9,184 bases of DNA from DASUSF01 sp036375275. Lineage in GTDB: Bacteria > Pseudomonadota > Alphaproteobacteria > Geminicoccales > Geminicoccaceae. Each line of letters begins with the position of its first letter. Positions within the stretch are counted from its first letter, which is position 1. The position numbers and the translations under genes are program-made. Positions 7,276 to 9,184 of this stretch are shown here, one piece after another. The stretch spans positions 1-9,184 of the forward strand of contig DASUSF010000234.1 of assembly GCA_036375275.1 (NCBI GenBank), written 5' to 3'. The notes below the pieces were generated by a model. That model was not told the DNA's origin. It was given only the letters and a program-made list of their open reading frames with translations, and ran no database searches.

Positions 7276-9184
7276 GTGAGCGCTGGCGGCCAGACGACGC
7301 CGATGATCGCGCAGTTCCAGGCGATCAAGGCGGAGCATGCGGACTGCCTCCTGTTCTTCCGCATGGGTGACTTCTACGAGCTGTTCTTCGAGGACGCGCA
7401 GGCGGCCGCGCCGGCGCTCGACATCGCGCTGACCCGCCGCGGCCGGCACGACGGCGACGACATCCCGATGTGCGGGGTCCCGGTGCACAGCGCCGAGGTC
7501 TACCTCGAGCGCCTGATCCGCAAGGGCTTCAAGGTCGCGATCTGCGAGCAGATGGAGGACCCGAAGGAGGCCCGGCGCCGGGGCGCCAAGGCCGTGGTCG
7601 CGCGCGACGTGGTGCGGGTGGTCACGCCCGGCACGCTGACCGAGGACACCCTGCTCGACGCGCGCGCCAACAACTACCTCGCGGCCCTCGCCGGGACCCG
7701 CCAGGAGATCGCGCTCGCCTGGCTCGACGTCTCGACCGGCGAGGTCCGGGCCATGCCGGTCGAGCCGGCCGCGCTCGCCGCCGCGCTCGCCCGCATCGAC
7801 CCGGGCGAGCTTCTGGTGCCCGAGCGGATGGCCGGTCCGGGCTGCGGCCTCGGCCCCTGGCGGGACCGGCTGACGCCGTTGCCGGATCCCGACTTCGACT
7901 CGCTCGCCGGCGAGCGGCGCCTCAGGGCGGTCTACCGGGTCGGCGAGCTCGGCGGCTTCGGCCCGCTCGGGCGCGCCGAGATCGGCGCGCTCGGCGCGCT
8001 CCTCGGCTACGTCGAGCGCACCCAGCGCGGCCGCCTGCCGCATCTCGGGCCGCCGCGCCGGGTGATCCCCGGCAGCCACCTCGCGATCGATCCGGCGACG
8101 CGGCAGAACCTCGAGCTGATCCGGAGCCTCGGCGGCGAGCGGCGCGGCAGCCTTCTGGACGCGGTCGACCGCACCGTCACCGGCGCGGGCGCGCGGCTGC
8201 TCTCCGGCCGGATCGCGGCGCCCCTCGCCGATCCGGCACCGATCCGGCAGCGGCTCGAGGCGGTCTCGGCGCTGGTCGAGGATCCCGGTCTCCGCGACGA
8301 GGTGCGCGACCGGCTGAAGGGCGCGCCGGATCTCGAGCGGGCGCTCTCCCGCCTGTCGCTCGGCCGGGCGGGCCCGCGCGACCTCGCGGCGATCCGGAGC
8401 GGCCTCGAGCGGGCGCGCGAGCTTCGCGTCCGCCTCGACGATGGGCCGCCGGCGCTCGGCGGCTACGCCGCGGGGCTCGCCGAGCTGGAGGAGCTGATCG
8501 GGACGCTCGGCGACGCGCTGGTCGAGAGCCCGCCGCTGCTCGCCCAGGCCGGCGGCTTCGTCCGGACCGGGCACGCGCCCGAGCTCGACCGCCAGCAGCA
8601 GCTCCGGGACCACGGCCGGAAGCTGATCGTCGCGCTCGAGCGGCGCCTCCAGCAGACGGCCGGCATCCCGTCGCTCAAGGTCCGCCACAACAACCTGCTC
8701 GGCTACTACATCGAGGTCACCCAGACCCACCGCGCCAAGGTCCCGGACGACTTCATCCAGCGCCAGAGCATGGCGAACGCGACCCGCTACTCGACCGTCG
8801 AGCTCCAGGACCTCGAGCGCCAGATCGGCGAGGCCGGCGAGCGGGCGCTCGCGATCGAGCTCGGGATCTTCGAGCGTCTGGTCGCCCGGGTCCTCGAGGA
8901 GGCCGCGGCGATCGCCCGGACCGCCGGCGCGCACGCCCGGCTCGACGTGGCCGCCGGCCTCGCCGCGCTCGCCGTGGAGCGGCGCTACGCCCGCCCCGAG
9001 ATCGACGACGGCGACGGCTTCGAGATCGAGGGTGGCCGCCATCCGGTGGTCGAGCAGGCGCTCGCGCGCGACGGCAAGCCGTTCATCCCGAACGACGCCG
9101 ACCTCTCGCCCGCCCGGCGGCTCTGGCTGATGACGGGACCCAACATGGCCGGCAAGAGCACGTTTCTCCGCCAGAACGCGCTGA
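7276..9184 (+). CDS. mutS: DNA mismatch repair protein MutS, 3'-truncated by the window edge
   Basis: Recognises mismatches and small loops and starts methyl-independent or methyl-directed repair with MutL. About 636 residues of a usual 850-900 are present. Domain I carries the mismatch-reading motif Phe33-Tyr-Glu35 in RMGDFYELF, followed by PMCGVPVH and VAICEQMEDP. Next come the connector, the core levers and the clamp (HNNLLGYYIEVTQTH, then FIQRQSMANATRYST), and finally the ATPase with Walker A GPNMAGKST at 621-629. The frame is open to the last base, so the gene continues beyond the window; Walker B and the helix-turn-helix dimer domain are outside it. The GTG at 7276 is chosen as start: GAGG lies 5 bases upstream, an in-frame stop occurs at 7228-7230, and MutS proteins normally carry several residues before the TPM motif. 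The alternative is ATG 7303 (9 codons later), within that motif. MutS2 is excluded by the FYE motif. Confidence 0.97.
   Translation, partial: MSAGGQTTPMIAQFQAIKAEHADCLLFFRMGDFYELFFEDAQAAAPALDIALTRRGRHDGDDIPMCGVPVHSAEVYLERLIRKGFKVAICEQMEDPKEARRRGAKAVVARDVVRVVTPGTLTEDTLLDARANNYLAALAGTRQEIALAWLDVSTGEVRAMPVEPAALAAALARIDPGELLVPERMAGPGCGLGPWRDRLTPLPDPDFDSLAGERRLRAVYRVGELGGFGPLGRAEIGALGALLGYVERTQRGRLPHLGPPRRVIPGSHLAIDPATRQNLELIRSLGGERRGSLLDAVDRTVTGAGARLLSGRIAAPLADPAPIRQRLEAVSALVEDPGLRDEVRDRLKGAPDLERALSRLSLGRAGPRDLAAIRSGLERARELRVRLDDGPPALGGYAAGLAELEELIGTLGDALVESPPLLAQAGGFVRTGHAPELDRQQQLRDHGRKLIVALERRLQQTAGIPSLKVRHNNLLGYYIEVTQTHRAKVPDDFIQRQSMANATRYSTVELQDLERQIGEAGERALAIELGIFERLVARVLEEAAAIARTAGAHARLDVAAGLAALAVERRYARPEIDDGDGFEIEGGRHPVVEQALARDGKPFIPNDADLSPARRLWLMTGPNMAGKSTFLRQNAL

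Noticed and set aside
6211..9042. A 943-codon minus-strand open frame joining the epimerase to the antisense of mutS, which could look like a large fusion protein.
   Set aside because: The part upstream of 7194 is the mirror of a clear MutS frame, has repetitive low-complexity Arg/Ala/Asp/Leu composition and no domain. Open antisense frames are expected from GC-rich third codon positions. The epimerase has its own ATG and ribosome binding site at 7194.

Overview
The window is a compact, very GC-rich stretch of bacterial chromosome. It most likely comes from an alphaproteobacterium, perhaps Rhodospirillales-like, but the exact lineage cannot be read from the sequence alone. Three things point that way: the E3 subunit and the EF-G-like GTPase look like alphaproteobacterial forms; every complete gene ends in TGA with strongly GC-rich codon use; and an exact match to the alphaproteobacterial EcfG general-stress promoter motif lies upstream of sodC. 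No mobile element, tRNA, rRNA or CRISPR array is visible.

Left block, plus strand (1-2098). The 3' two thirds of a dihydrolipoyl dehydrogenase gene (lpdA) enters from the left edge. A GNAT acetyltransferase gene overlaps its last 23 bases. After a 117-base gap comes a secreted Cu/Zn superoxide dismutase (sodC). That gap holds GGAAC-N16-CGTT, which suggests sodC is transcribed on its own under the general stress sigma factor. A perfect 10-bp GC hairpin separates sodC from the convergent minus-strand block.

Middle block, minus strand (2164-7194, transcribed right to left). The order is a UDP-glucuronate 4-epimerase-type sugar-nucleotide epimerase, an ABC-F ATPase of the YheS/ABCF type only 4 bases downstream, then 143 bases, then a divergent EF-G-like translational GTPase. 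The EF-G paralogue has Ser in place of the usual G3 histidine. Two ribosome-associated NTPases are therefore neighbours and may share transcripts with a cell-envelope sugar gene.

Right block, plus strand (7276-9184). mutS, for DNA mismatch repair, is divergent from the epimerase across an 81-base spacer. It runs off the right edge just after its Walker A motif.

Most of the window is ordinary housekeeping DNA, and I did not find a clearly new multi-gene system. The observations most worth following are the putative EcfG promoter of sodC, the altered G motifs of the EF-G paralogue, and its leader with an anti-Shine-Dalgarno-like tract.
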